From the NCBI GenBank assembly GCA_048213135.1, contig PS015210.1, positions 1 to 32,677 of the forward strand: a DNA stretch of 32,677 bases. The letters are read 5' to 3'. The DNA is from Reclinomonas americana ATCC 50394 (taxonomy: Eukaryota > Jakobida > Jakobea > Jakobida). Position numbers and translations under genes: made by a program. Below are positions 1 through 11,484 of this stretch, piece by piece; position 1 is the first letter of the stretch; every line of letters begins with the position of its first letter. The notes under the pieces were generated by a model. That model was given only the letters and a program-made list of their open reading frames with translations. It was not told the DNA's origin and did no database searches.

Positions 1-62
1 CCCCCTCTCCCCCTCTCCCCTCTCCCTTCACTCACTTCCTCCCTCACGCCACCCCCGATCAG

Positions 63-1048
63 CGGAGAGCTTGAGCGCCACAAGATTGGCGAGCAGGCGA
101 AAATCGTGGAGAGGCGAGCACACCACTTGGCGCGTCGCGTGGCCGAAAAGACGCGGGAGAACGCTGCGCGACGGCCCTCGGATCGCGACTACAGCTCCGG
201 CCTGCTGACTTCGTATGATCGAGGCCTGCGACAGTCGGAGGAGATGCGTCGCTGGTACGATAAGAATGTGGCGCCTTCGGAGGAGACGAGCACTGGTGCG
301 CAGCCGGCGTGGATGACCATGAGTGGCGTCAAGTCGCCGACAGTGTCGCAGCCGGAGCTGGGAGAACGGCAATGTTGCGCGCGCACACACTTGGGAGGGG
401 AAAGATGATGCGCATGCTTGGGCGCTCACATGGTGTTTAAGCAGACATGGCATCGGCGGCAGTCACCGAGGCAGCGACTCGTGTGGCACGACCCGTGCGC
501 GACTTGCTCGAGAGACCACGTGCAGTGCCACCGTTGCGTTGTTGATACGTATCGGAAAATCCCTTCTCGCGCACAGACGACTCACGAACACGTGACAGAC
601 GAGTCCACGCCGGTCGCCAGGCAGCACGAGTGTTGCGCGAGTCATGCGCTCCTGAACTGGAGGAGGAACCCAACATTCTCAAGCGCGAAAGCATTCTCAA
701 GCTGTCTCAGGCGCGCACGCAGACCCTCCGCGATCACGGTACTTGCTGTGCCCCATCAATCCTTTGTTCGCACTGCTGCTCACACTGCGGCTCATTTACA
801 GGTCTCGCCGACTACCGCCCCAATCCACCATTCGACATTGCGCCACCGGGCGATCAGCCGCCACGACGCCGAGTACAAGGTTGGTCGCCAAGCGCAGTTG
901 TCATTCTCGCAGACCATAGCGACTAATCTCTCAGTTTCTCCATTCATCAGCGCCTGCAGATCCGCAGCACGTGTACCGTCCACCGCCTCCACCATGGGGA
1001 CTCACGGATCCGTGGGAGGCGAATGCAGGTCGACTGGGATCCAAATAA
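63..1048 (+). CDS. Unrecognised charged, proline-tailed protein (5' partial)
   Basis: I do not recognise this protein. It enters from the left edge and has five traceable exons: 63-373, 445-540, 625-738, 802-879 and 960-1048. The splice frames join cleanly, and all four introns are phase 1. About 229 residues are visible. The first exon is rich in Arg/Glu/Lys (ERRAHHLARRVAEKTRENAA) and probably helical. The middle is also charged, and the end is proline-rich (YRPPPPPWGLTDPWE). The first donor is GTTGCG at 374, followed by GTTGAT, GTACTT and GTTGGT. The upstream sequence at 1-62 looks like a pyrimidine-rich intron 3' end. The stop TAA at 1046 lies inside an AATAAA. The exon structure is fairly secure; the function is unknown. 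Confidence 0.6.
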
Positions 1049-1049
1049 A
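1044..1049 (+). promoter_or_regulatory. AATAAA overlapping a stop codon
   Basis: AATAAA occurs exactly at the end of the first gene, and the TAA stop codon is its internal trinucleotide. It could be the polyadenylation signal of that gene. Whether this organism uses AATAAA is not known from the window. Confidence 0.35.
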
Positions 1050-1411
1050 GTGATGGACGACGGCATTTGGTATCTTCCGGACAACCTTGCACGTTACACG
1101 GCTTTGTTGCCAACGCCACTAACTATCTTTCTGCATTCCGTTGTTGAATTCGGCGTCAAATCCATGCCGCAGTCTTGTAGAAACGCCAGCTGAGGTTCTG
1201 GTGCTCACTCAAGAGGGTGATGCAGCTGTTTGGAAAAGTTGTTGTTGTTATTGCAGCAACCAATTGATGGCAGTGATGGACGACAGCGACACATGCACCA
1301 GCTCCTTCTCTTTGTTTTCCCGCGCGCGCAACACACACACGCACACGCTCCACTGTGCCTCCGCGTCTGCTCCGCACACCCTTTTGCCGCTTTCAGTGGG
1401 TTGAGAGGCAT
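1049..1411 (+). other. Intergenic stretch with an unexplained short open frame
   Basis: No gene can be assigned with confidence. An open frame from ATG 1023 to TGA 1193 encodes 56 residues, including DWDPNKVMDDGIWYLPDN, which looks more protein-like than random sequence. It overlaps the previous gene's last exon in another frame. A second protein-like stretch (SLVETPAEVLVLTQEGDA) follows a possible acceptor at about 1172. Neither joins cleanly to a neighbour. CACTAAC at about 1118 followed by pyrimidines could be a branch point, so part of this may be a 5'UTR intron of the next gene. CA/GT repeats lie at 1320-1350, and a good acceptor ends at 1396. Confidence 0.3.
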
Positions 1412-2167
1412 ATGAGTCGCCAGCACCAACGTCCACCCGCTCGTCGCCTCCTCGACGACACAGACGAGGCCGCTGAAGACGACGACGATGCGTACGTGGC
1501 CTCACTGCCCGGCGCTGTGCATGCGTCGGACTTGACAGGCGGCGACTATGACGACGACGACAGCAGCGGAGATGAGGTGGAAGACGAGGAGGTGCGCAGG
1601 AGGAGCCGACCATTTCGCGACCCGCACAACAGCAGCAGCACACCGCGTTTGCCGGCGGCGGAGCGCACGAGGCGGCAAGAGGCAGTGGTGAGTGCGCGCA
1701 CACTGTCTGTCTCTTGCGCACAGTCTCTCATGTGAGGGGCTGTAGGCGAAAGCGGCCAAGGAGTTTTCGATTGCGCCGGCGGTGGATCACGAGGATGGGC
1801 CTGCGCAGCTGTCGCAGCAGGCACTGCGCAGGAAGCGCATTGATACGCTCATGCAGCAGCAAGCGTTGCGTTTGAGAGTTGTGGGAAGAGGGGAAGAGGG
1901 GGGGGAGGTAATATCGAGATATCGAACGGGAATTGGAGAGGGAGAGAGAGAGAGAGAGAGAGAGAGAAGAGAAGAGAACCATGCGGCATGTACAGTGCAG
2001 TGAGGAATATCCACTTGCTGCACGTGAACACCGCGCCACCAAGGCTCTGCTTCCATCATTGTCTTGTGTGTGTGTTTCTCTGTGACTCGTCGCTTTTCCG
2101 CTTTCCTTTTCCTGTGTGCACAGTAGACTCGCGTTGTCTCTCTGCATGACTGCCTTCCTCGTTCGTC
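1412..2167 (+). CDS. Acidic low-complexity protein, 3' end lost in gap
   Basis: I do not recognise this gene. The exons are 1412-1687, 1746-1864 and one starting at 2001; the rest runs into the N gap at 2168. The proposed start ATG follows an acceptor at 1396. The first exon has runs of aspartate and glutamate (EDDDDAYV, YDDDDSSGDEVEDEEVRRR), typical of disordered nuclear or chaperone-like segments. The second exon is basic and helical (QQALRRKRIDTLMQQQ). Introns are GTGAGT...AG (phase 0) and GTTGCG...AG (phase 2). The second intron carries a GA microsatellite at 1936-1967. It may be a separate gene, or the 5' part of the gene starting at 3026 with connecting exons hidden in the gap. Confidence 0.5.
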
Positions 2168-2632
2168 NNNNNNNNNNNNNNNNNNNNNNNNNNNNNNNNN
2201 NNNNNNNNNNNNNNNNNNNNNNNNNNNNNNNNNNNNNNNNNNNNNNNNNNNNNNNNNNNNNNNNNNNNNNNNNNNNNNNNNNNNNNNNNNNNNNNNNNNN
2301 NNNNNNNNNNNNNNNNNNNNNNNNNNNNNNNNNNNNNNNNNNNNNNNNNNNNNNNNNNNNNNNNNNNNNNNNNNNNNNNNNNNNNNNNNNNNNNNNNNNN
2401 NNNNNNNNNNNNNNNNNNNNNNNNNNNNNNNNNNNNNNNNNNNNNNNNNNNNNNNNNNNNNNNNNNNNNNNNNNNNNNNNNNNNNNNNNNNNNNNNNNNN
2501 NNNNNNNNNNNNNNNNNNNNNNNNNNNNNNNNNNNNNNNNNNNNNNNNNNNNNNNNNNNNNNNNNNNNNNNNNNNNNNNNNNNNNNNNNNNNNNNNNNNN
2601 NNNNNNNNNNNNNNNNNNNNNNNNNNNNNNNN
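2168..2632. other. Assembly gap (465 N)
   Basis: This N run interrupts the acidic-protein gene. Both flanks are pyrimidine-rich (CTCTCT on the right), so the contig break is probably repeat-driven. Confidence 0.95.
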
Positions 2633-3025
2633 CTCTCTCTAGGTGTGCTCTCCTGGCCTCTCTGCTCTGCTCTTCGTTCTTCCCCTTTGTCCATCCCTCC
2701 ACATGCCTTCCCTTTCTCTTTACGATGCGCTCCATCCTGTGTTTTCTGTGGTGCTGTCGCCATCATCGTGTTACTCTCACACATCACTTCGTTCTCCCTC
2801 TTCATCCGCATTCATCTCCTCAGCCCCTCAACTTGTTGTTTTCTGGCGTGTTGCTCTCTCCTGGCCTCTCAGCTTCGCGCTCTCTCCTCCTTCACCTCGT
2901 CTTTCGTTTTCTCGCCGACTGTGTGTTGGCTGCTCTTTTCTCCCCTTTCGTTGATTTCTCCTGTAGATGAAGGAAGAACTTTCCTTTCCTCGCAATTGTC
3001 AATCCAATCACCGTGCCGACCACCG
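2633..3025 (+). repeat. Pyrimidine-rich intron or 5' leader
   Basis: About 330 nt of CT-rich degenerate sequence (recurring CTCTGCTCTGCTCTTCG-like words) ends in an acceptor CTGTAG at 2966. The following exon is open upstream of ATG 3026, so this is either an intron of a longer gene or a leader intron. The composition resembles the long introns at 19516-20163 and 21218-22314. Confidence 0.5.
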
Positions 3026-5499
3026 ATGGCGACGCCATCGCCGCCTCCACCGAGGCCGCCTCCCGAGTCGGCGCGTGAGTCGGCGTTTGTGCGACGCGGC
3101 ACTGCGCAGGCACTGTGGGAGGAGACGCGACGATTGCGCAAGGCCTCGGCGGAGACGGAGACACCCTTCACGCGACGCACACGCACTGCACTGATTAGCA
3201 GAGTGTCGCACATTCGCGAGAGGCTAGACTTTGAGAAGAGCAACAGAGATCAGGCGCAGATTCGGCGGAAACGCCTCACTGTCTCCGCACGCTCTGTGAT
3301 GGACATGATGGTGGTCGTCGGTACCGATGAAGATGGCAACACGGCGTTGCGTGCACTTAGAGGGAGAGAGCAAGAGAGAAGGGGGGGTTGGTTTGATACA
3401 GCGAGTGATGATGATGATGATGATGCTGATGATGGAAGAATGTCCGACGTTGATGGTTGTTTCTCACACCCGTGATGGTCTCACTCGCGCAGGTTCAACA
3501 AGCCCCCTGAAAACGAGTACTTTGAAACCAAGGGTGAGGCCACATGCGGCGCGGGTTGATGCTGTTGGTTTTGTTACTCATATCACATCATTCATTTTTT
3601 CGTACAGACATGGCATTCAGATCGTTGAGCTTCAAGAAGATGCCACCGCGTTTTGTGGAGCTCGTCGAATCCGGTTCGTCTCGCCCTCTGATTTGCCTCC
3701 ATACCCATGTTTCTGACTCCCGTCACTGCAGAGCTGTTTGACGAGTTTGTGCTGCAGCTCATTCGCTACTTTTTCGCACTCTTTACGCTGGAAAAGTACA
3801 TTGCCGAGGACACGGAAGCGTTGCGTGCATAGAGTGCGTACTTTCAGTCGAAAAGTGTGAGCTCAAAGATCCTCGTCACCTGCGCAGGCGACGCTGGCTG
3901 CCACCGCAGCGAGTGCTGGACATGGCGCCGGAATCGTGCGAGACCACGATGAATGACGCCTTTGCGATTGCCTCGCGCAAGTACTCGGCGATTTTGCTCA
4001 ACTTTTCCACACCCGCTGCTCGCTACTCTGACGAGTTGCTTTTCGAGGTGCGTTGGGTGGCCAGGGAGAGAGGCACGATATGTAGATTGTGTGGGCACTG
4101 TTTTTCTTGTTCATTAGTGTGTGAGTCGTGGCCCGCCGCTTTCTCATCGCTATCTCTGTTGCTTGTATGTGGGGTGTGGGTGTGGTGGGTGTGTACAGAA
4201 CTTCCATCGCCTCGACCCCGATCCCCGAGAGAACCTCTGCACATTCCGCGCCTTTCACCGTTTCACTGAGCAGAAAAATGTGGGTTATTTGTGTTCAGTT
4301 CGCCCTCCTCTTTTTTTCTGATCCTCTGTTCCTCGGCTTGCACAGCATCTGTACGATATTGTCAAGTTCATCCTCAAACGCACCTTCCGCGAAGAGAAGC
4401 TGTGGCCGGCCTTGGAGGTCGAGCTCGGCGGATTCTTCCGCACCCGCATGTTCAATCTCGACCAGCGACGTCATCAGTCCCAGCAGGTCACCTTTGAGGA
4501 TTTGCCGTACTCGTTCCGCTTTGCACTGCGCCAGTCCGGTGTGGCTGTGCCGACACTCAAGCTCACGCGCTCCAAACTGCGCGACATTATCACGGCCGCA
4601 TCGCCGTTTGTCGTGCAGATGAACGCCTGCAATCGCAAGCTCGATGTGCGTACACTGTGCTCGTGTCTCCCTCTCTCCTTCTTGTGTTGCTCACACACGC
4701 TGCGCGTAACAGCCTCAAGCGCGACCGCCGTCTGCTTCACTGACTCGCCACGATGCGCTGCATGTGGAAGCACGGCAGGTGGGCTCCGCCCTGGAGAACG
4801 CCACGTATCTCGCGCGTCCGCTGTCGGCCTCGAATGTCATCCCGCGTGTCCTCTCGTGTGGTACGCTTCGCGTTTCGCTCTCCTCCCTCTTGCGTGTCTC
4901 TTATTTGTGTGGTGGCCGAGCAGAAATGGACACGGACGTGCTGCGCCGCGTGGAGGAGATGCGCACGGCGTTGCGGCCGTTCCCGCGGGTCGTCAGCAAC
5001 GCAGCGCAGCACCGGCAAGATCTCGCCGCTCGCCAGTCGTCCTCCTCATCGCCCGCGCCACCGCCGCCTCCACCATCGTCAGGTCTCGACGATGGCACCG
5101 ACCTGGAGCGGCCACGGCGCGGCTTTTGCCTGCAAATGTTTTACGGTTGCGTCGCGCGCGCGACCATCCTCTCATTCCTTGCCAACGTGAGGCACTCATC
5201 TTGCTTGCTTGCTTGCTCGTGCAGCCTACCGTGCCGGTCTCAAACGCAAGGCCACCAGTCGCCCCGCCTCCAAGGACAGCCACCACCGTCCTCACCACCG
5301 CACAGCATCCTCCACCGCCACCGGCACCGACGCCCCTCAGCCTCCGAGCGCAGGCCAAGGAGCACCGACGAGCCCACCGGCCAAACCCGCCTCCAAAGCT
5401 CGCAAAGCCGGCAGTCTCCGCTGGCAGTCCAGCGCCGCCTCTGCCTCCCCACCAAGCGGCAGCAAGTCCATCAATGTGCAATCGGGATCACCCGCGTGA
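3026..5499 (+). CDS. Ten-exon protein, possibly PPP1R36-like
   Basis: A protein of about 560 residues can be joined from exons 3026-3345, 3493-3533, 3608-3673, 3732-3819, 3888-4047, 4199-4279, 4346-4645, 4713-4860, 4924-5145 and 5225-5499. The N-terminus is Pro-rich, then charged and helical (residues about 20-100). Next comes an alpha-helical core containing LFDEFVLQLIRYFFALFTL, RKYSAILLNFSTPAARYSDE and LEVELGGFFRTRMFN. The C-terminal tail is basic and low-complexity. The pattern of a short FVELVES segment, a hydrophobic helix and the GFFRTRMFN segment reminded me of protein phosphatase 1 regulatory subunit 36; this is a weak, memory-based suggestion. Three donors are GTTGCG (3346, 3820, 5146); using them removes frame conflicts and in-frame stops. 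The exon 8 end (4845 or 4860) is ambiguous. The start could lie further upstream. Confidence 0.6.
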
Positions 5500-5560
5500 A
5501 TGTACCATTACAATGCAATCGACGAACCAACCACCTAATCAACACTGTATTGTGATCCAC

Positions 5561-6391
5561 ATGCGCACGCTTACTCACCTTCTCCTCGCGCTCATTGTGT
5601 CGCTGGTGGTGGCCAGCAGCCTCACTGTGTCGGCGTTCAAGCTGCCAGTGAGCATCGACGAGGCCAAGGTGCACGAGATGATGCACAAGGTGCACGACAG
5701 CGTCACCAGTGGCGTGCACAAGCTGATGGAGTCGCTGCATCAGCATCAGCAGCATGAGCCCAAGGCCGCGGAGACTCTCAAGGGCGACATTGAGTGTGAT
5801 GGGTGCCAGATGATGATTGGCTTCCTTGAGGCGTTGCGTGCACTGGAGGAGGAATCACACGCACACGTGTGTCATGACTCTCTCTCTCTCTTACAGGTGG
5901 GTGACGGAGAACACCACTGAGGCAGAGATCTTCGAGTTTGTGGATAAGCTGTGCCCATACATTCCCAAGGAGTATCAGGTGTGTGTGTGTGAGAGAGAGA
6001 GAGAGAGTGCGTGTGTGCATTGATTGATCATTCTCATTTCGCTCGTCTACAGGCGGTGTGCCCGTACATGATCCAACAGGTTGACTGTCTCACTCACATG
6101 CTCACTGTCACCTCGCTCATCTCACTGACTCTTGTGTGTTGCGTGCGCGCAGATGGGCCCCATTGTGCTGTGGTCGATTACTCAGCGCGCCAACCCCAAG
6201 GTCTCGCCCTCTCTCTCTCTTTCGTTGGTGCCTTGTTGTGCTCACTCACCAGTGCGTGCGTGCAGGTGGTGTGCGAGGTGATGCGCCTGTGCCCGGCTCC
6301 GGTGGTCGGCGGCGCCCTGACCATCTCTGTGCCTGTGCCGGAGGATCGCAAGCTGGTGGAGAACAACAATCCGCGTCTGCGTGGCAACTAA
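5561..6391 (+). CDS. Secreted saposin B-type domain protein
   Basis: Five exons (5561-5832, 5897-5978, 6053-6079, 6153-6200, 6266-6391) encode 184 residues. A hydrophobic N-terminus (LLLALIVSLVVASSLTVSA) is a clear signal peptide. After a His/Gln-rich spacer comes one saposin-B domain with the six-cysteine pattern: C-x2-CQMMIGFLEAW, then LCPYIPKEYQ, CPYMIQQM, and CEVMRLCPAP. Such domains bind and present lipids in lysosomes or act as pore-forming or lipid-transfer peptides; here the target is probably secreted or endolysosomal. The first donor is GTTGCG (5833, phase 2); the other introns are phase 0. The gene begins 61 nt after the previous stop and converges with HBS1 (127 nt between stops). 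The two-cysteine C-terminal motif is intact, so a functional fold is expected. Confidence 0.85.
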
Positions 6392-6518
6392 CGCCTCCCC
6401 CCCGCACTCCCTTCTTCCCTGCCCTCTCCATCTTTGCTTCTGAATTGAATCCCTTACCCCCCGAGTTACACTCGCTGACGAGCCCATTGTCGTTTTCATT
6501 CATAACATGTCGCTCTGC

Positions 6519-9119
6519 TCATCGCGGCACGGCTTTCCTTCTCATGGCGCGGATCTTGGTGACCACGCCGGCGGCCACGGTCTGCGAGCCCTGGCGCAAG
6601 GTGACGCGGCCGAGCGCGCGGAAGTCGGCGTACAGCTCCAAGCAGATGCGGCGATCGCACTGCAGCTCAATCAGCGCCGCCGTGTTCTTTGGTATGCAGC
6701 GCGGCCGTTTCTGGCTCTTGGCCTGGCCCTGCTTGTCCAGAATGGAGACGAGCTTGCGCACCACGGCACTCACGCTAATCGCCTGTGCAAAAAAAGGGAA
6801 AGGGGGATGGATGTTGAGATTGTGGTCGTCGTCGCATCATCAGGGAAAGTGCCGCACCTGTGTGTGCACCATGACTTGCGATCCTTGCAGCAGCGGCACC
6901 GGCAGGTCAAAGGTGAGAATACGGCAGTAGAACTTGCGGCACAACTTGACCGGCTGCAGCACGTCGCACAAGATCTGGCCCACGCGCAATCGCTCCACAT
7001 CAATGCCGGTCAGCGACACCTCCACATTGTCGCCGGCAATGGCCACTCTCGACTGCTGATTTTGCCGTTCAATGTTCTTCACCACGCAGAATTCGCTCGG
7101 CGGCATCACCATTAGCTGGGAAAAAGGGGAACGGGGTGGGGGGATAAGCCACGCAGAGACGGCAAGAGATAAACAGCTGCCGCGACTTACCCGGTGTCCC
7201 ACACGCAAAGTGCCGGCCTCGATCTTTCCGGCCACCAACACCTGTCCAAAGGTCTTGAACACATCCGACACCACCACGCGCGTCGGCATGCGCACCGGGC
7301 GCTCGGGAGGGCGGAAGACGTCTGCCCATATTAACGCAAGGGGTGTGAGACCTTGTACGCCTCCCTCTTTCACACTCAAGCACATGCGCACTCTGTCTCG
7401 CTCTCGTCCTCTGTGTCTTGCTCCTCTCAATCTCACATCATTGACTCGCTCAGTCTTGACTCCTTGATCTCATTCACTACCTCTCCCATCAAGTGCACAC
7501 ACACACTGCCTCACCCAATCAATCAGATTTCTTCAGTTTCTCTCTCTCTCTCTATCTCTTACACACAGACACACTCTCACTCTATTTCTCTATATCTTGC
7601 CCTTCCTCTCTCTATTTCTCTCTCAGTCTAATATTTTTGCCTCACTCACTCTTGACTCCGTGTTCACGCTTTGTCCGTCTATCACACACACTCCATCTCC
7701 ATCACTTTCTCCTTCGCACACTCCCTTCTGACTTTCCCCCTCCTATCCACTATTCTCTTTCTCTCCCTCCGCCTCTCCCTCTTTGCCCTTTCCCCTCTCT
7801 CCCTTTCCCCTCCCTCCCTTCCCGCGCACCAATCTGCTCCAACATCGTCGGACCATCGTACCACGCATCGAGTGCGGGAATGGCACCACGCACGACCAGA
7901 TTCTCGCCAGTGAGACCGCTGACCGGCACAAAGTGGACCATTCGCGCGTCAAAGCCAATACCACTCAAGTACTGCGTGAGCGCGTCGCGAATTTCCGCAA
8001 AACGACCGGGGTTCCAGTCAATGGCGTCCATCTTGTTCACCGCCACAATCAACTCGGAGACGCCGAGCGATCGGATGAGGATCGCGTGCTCCCGGGTTTG
8101 TCCGTTCGTGAAGCCCGCCTCAAATTCACCAGGTGTGGAGTCCACCACCAACACGGCCACATCGGCCTGAACACAGTAAAGCGTAAGGACAAGGGGGAAT
8201 GGGGGGTATTTCCTCAGTCGCAGATGACTTTCACCTGTGCAGCGCCGGTGATCATGTTGGGAATGAAATCGCGATGGCCAGGGGCGTCCAGGAGCGTCAC
8301 TGCGCGGTGCGCGGTCTCGAAATGCCTCACAGCCACGTCGACCGTCACACCACGCTCTCGCTCGGCGTCGTTCTCGTCGAGCACCCATGCGTACGCAAAC
8401 GATTCCTTGCCCATCTGTCCACGAAAAAAATATGGTGAGAAACCAAGCTGGCCTCAGACTGAAGTTAATGATCCCGACGCACCTCCTTGCTCTCCTTTCG
8501 GAACTTGTGCATTGTCTTCTGGTCCACATGACCGAGATCGGCGAGCAAATGGCCCATCATCGTGGACTTGCCGGCATCCACATGCCCGACCACCACCATG
8601 TTCAGCCGTTGCTTGCCCGACGCCAGCGAGTCGATCAGCTGCTGCACATCGTCGCTGGTGGCTGGCGATGGAGGGGCTGTGCAATCGCAGCGGTAAGACA
8701 CTCCACAAGGAGAGAAAGGCACATAATCACAACGCACCTGGCAACTCTTCACCCACGGCTCCACGCACTCCCGACCCGCTGGCAAAGCCACCATCGTCGT
8801 CATCACGAGCCGCCGCACTGCGGGTTGATACTCACTCGTCATCACCACAGCATATATGATACCGCAACTGTCACAAACCAACCTTCCCGTTGTCCCGGAG
8901 CCACTTGCACCACCGAGGCCCATCCCCTCCAGTGCCTCCTCCAAACCAGCTGTGCGCGAGAGACAAGAGCAAGTCAGACGACTGCACCAGTCGACAAACA
9001 ACATGGGTGATGGCGAAGCAACTCCTGGCAGGTGCAACAGGCGTGGCGGGCGCCGCTGCGGTCGGCGCCTTCTTGCCACTCTTGCCGCCAGCATCTGCGG
9101 CTACACACGGCGAGGTCAT
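6519..9119 (-). CDS. HBS1L: HBS1-like translational GTPase
   Basis: Nine exons (9119-9023, 8949-8883, 8817-8738, 8679-8483, 8414-8235, 8166-7830, 7321-7191, 7115-6858, 6782-6519) give 536 residues with all phases closing. HBS1 pairs with Pelota/Dom34 to dissociate stalled ribosomes in no-go and non-stop decay. The G domain is complete: [25 protein letters not shown] and a G5-like SGLTGEN. HBS1-specific wording includes [11 protein letters not shown] and GEFEAGF. Domains 2 and 3 end with [19 protein letters not shown]. The N-terminus is only about 110 residues, Gly/Ala/Asp-rich, and I see no obvious HBS1_N motif. Start ATG 9119 is the first in-frame Met. The intron at 7829-7322 is long (508 nt) and repeat-filled. 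eRF3 is the main alternative, but the DAPGH-to-NKMD region reads as HBS1. Confidence 0.93.
7322..7829 (-). repeat. Long repeat-rich intron of HBS1
   Basis: This is the only long intron in the HBS1 gene. On the + strand it consists of CT, CA and CTCTATTTCTC-type simple repeats with no protein-like frame. Its borders are GTGCGC at 7829 and CAG ending at 7322 on the - strand. Confidence 0.75.
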
Positions 9120-9263
9120 CGACCCGACGATGTGGACGAAATTGTGCACACTCACTCACTCACTCACCGCGCCCTTGAGTTGACGGCGGCGCCGGAGAGG
9201 CACCCTGGAAGCGACTGCGATCTGTGACACAACGTGCATCAAAATGAGCGCCATGCGCATCAG
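9120..9263 (-). other. Short spacer upstream of HBS1
   Basis: Only 144 nt separate the stop of the FHA gene from the HBS1 start codon, so the HBS1 promoter and the FHA-gene 3' end must share it. I see a short CACT repeat but no recognisable TATA box or polyadenylation signal. Confidence 0.4.
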
Positions 9264-11484
9264 CTACCAGCTGTCCTTCCCCTCTATCTCCCTCTCTATC
9301 GCTCTCTCCGAAATCACACCAGCGTCAATGGTGCGCAGTGTGTGCGCCGACCACATGCTGAGAGCGTGCGCGGTGATTGGGAGCGACGGCGAACAGTGGG
9401 CGGCGTAGACGGTGGAGAGCGGAAGATTGTCTTCGCACAGGGCAGGACGTAGCGCCCGCACACGAGCGGCCGCCACCATGGAGGCGGGCGGGCGCGATCG
9501 GGCGGCAGCCGGCGATCGCGCACTACTCTCGTCGCACAGCGGACGCGCCAACAACTCCGTCTCGTGGCAGAGGGCGCGCAGATCGCGGTCACGCGCCGGC
9601 AGCTGCCACACATCGTCGGCATCGTCGGAGGGCGGCGGCGGCTGACCGATAACGCGAGCGGCGGTCGCCTCGAGCATGAGGCGGACGGCGTCCGACAGGG
9701 TGTTGCCGTCGGGCAAACGACGAGCCGACGGCACCGCACGCACACGGTGCTTGTACAGCGGAGCTCCTACGTGTCGCTTCTTCGTACCGGCCGCCGTCGG
9801 TGTGGGCAGCTGCGCGCGCGCCATCGCAGACAACTCGGCCGGCTCGGCCACACGAATGGTGCGACGGCGTGACGCAAACTGGGAAACCGGTGGCACATAC
9901 GCCACCGACTCGTCAATGTCGTCGAGCAGTGGTGCGGGTGCAGAGGGCGACACGACAGCTGCCGGCTCGGCAACCGGTGGCTTCGGTGCGATTCCAGCCA
10001 GCGGACCGGCGGTGCCGCGACCACCGGCCACCAGACCGCGACCGCGCCCACGCCCACGTCCTTCCCCAGCAGAGGAGGAGGAAGAAGAAGAAGGCGGATC
10101 GGCGGGTGTCGGGCGAGGAGGCGGCACAAACGAATCGTGATCCGCATCAGTGTCTTCGTCGCTGCTGTCGCCTGCCGCCACTGCGGCACCGCCGGCCGGC
10201 ACTCGAGGCGCCAACTCAGGAATCAAGCCGCCACCACCAATACCGCTAGCGCCTCGTCCACCCGCCAGCAGACCACGCCCTCGGCCACGGCCAATGGCCA
10301 CGACTGGGACGGCGGCGGATTGCGATGTGGGCGGCGCCGAAGGAGCTACTGTGGTCGCCGGTGCACGCTTGCCACCACTCGCGCCACCAAGTCCCGCTGG
10401 CTCGCCACTGGCCGCCAGCAGACTGTCAAGCAAGGCGGTGCCGTCATCGTCATCATCCTCGCCGCCGACAGTCGACCGCACACTCCCAGCCACNNNNNNN
10501 NNNNNNNNNNNNNNNNNNNNNNNNNNNNNNNNNNNNNNNNNNNNNNNNNNNNNNNNNNNNNNNNNNNNNNNNNNNNNNNNNNNNNNNNNNNNNNNNNNNN
10601 NNNNNNNNNNNNNNNNNNNNNNNNNNNNNNNNNNNNNNTCACCGCCACCCAATTCCCGATCGCGCTTTCTCGCAGCACGAGGTGCGGGCTCTGCAAACGC
10701 GATTGATAGTGAGTGTCAACAAAGAAGGGAGACAAGAGCGACACACAAATGGCAACCGACCCCGAAACACGCCCGACGGCTGCGACACCATGTCGACAGT
10801 GGCACACTGTGGTGGACGACCACCTGCACTGGCCCGGATGAGCACACACGTACAGTCACTGTGATCCACAGCAACGTAACTCATCGAGTCCGCCGTGCCC
10901 ACATCGAACCGAAACACAAACTCAGCCGCCCGCGAGTCCTCCCACAGCTCTCCGACAGGCGTGTGCACCGCACCACCAATGGTCACAATGTCGCCATTGC
11001 TGCATGCACAACAACAGTCATGCAAGGAAGGGCGGCAAAGGAGGCAGCACACAGTGGGCACACGCAACCACAGCACTTGCTCCTTCACTCGTCGGTCGTT
11101 GACAAACACACCGTTGGTGGAGTCGTTGTCGCGCACCATCCACATGCCGGTGGCGGGCACCAGAGCAAAGGTGGCATGCAATCGGGAAATCATCCGTGGA
11201 CTATACACCGAATCGAATGTTCTGTGACACCGCAGCGAGTAATAAGACACATGCATACGCAAAAGCGTGTCTTGTGTGCCTGTGCGTGTGTGTATGTCAT
11301 GCACGCGCAACAGATCGGCATTGACGCGTCCAATGGTGAATCCATCGCGCAAGACCACCGAGTCGGGAATGCGCGGTGCCGGAGGAGCTGGCGAGGGTGC
11401 TGCTGCTGCGGCTGCAGACGACCCTGCACCATTGGTGCGCTTGCCGACCTTGGGGCGGCCGATGAAGATCAGCCGAGGAGGCAT
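9264..11484 (-). CDS. FHA-domain protein with RG-rich low-complexity linkers
   Basis: Exons: 11484-11312, 11221-11069, 10999-10881 (end uncertain) and 10690-9264, the last interrupted by an N gap (10638-10494). The N-terminus (MPPRLIFIGRPKVGK, residues 1-15) leads into an FHA phosphothreonine-binding domain. Its pattern is GFTIGRVNADL, then the hallmark ISRLHATF, then RDNDSTNGVFVNDRRVK and NGDIVTIGG. The conserved Arg, Ser-Arg-x-His and Asn-Gly positions are all present. After this come Gly/Ala/Ser-rich stretches, two blocks of RGRGRGRG-type repeats, acidic patches, and a more conserved C-terminal part (residues with VWQLPARDRDLRAL). This suggests a nuclear phospho-reader that may bind RNA. 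The first two donors are both GTTGCG (11311, 11068); only with these does the FHA core read without interruption. The specific family is not recognised. Confidence 0.8.
10494..10638. other. Assembly gap (145 N) inside the FHA gene
   Basis: The gap falls in the Gly-rich linker: the - strand reads LGGGD-like codons before it and AGS after it. It probably hides a GGN repeat. Confidence 0.95.

Noticed and set aside
4412-5920. A continuous 502-codon frame joining two neighbouring genes
   Set aside because: It reads through introns of the 3026-5499 gene and then the saposin first exon. Correct splicing at GTTGCG 5146 moves the frame and ends at 5499; the saposin gene has its own signal peptide and start.
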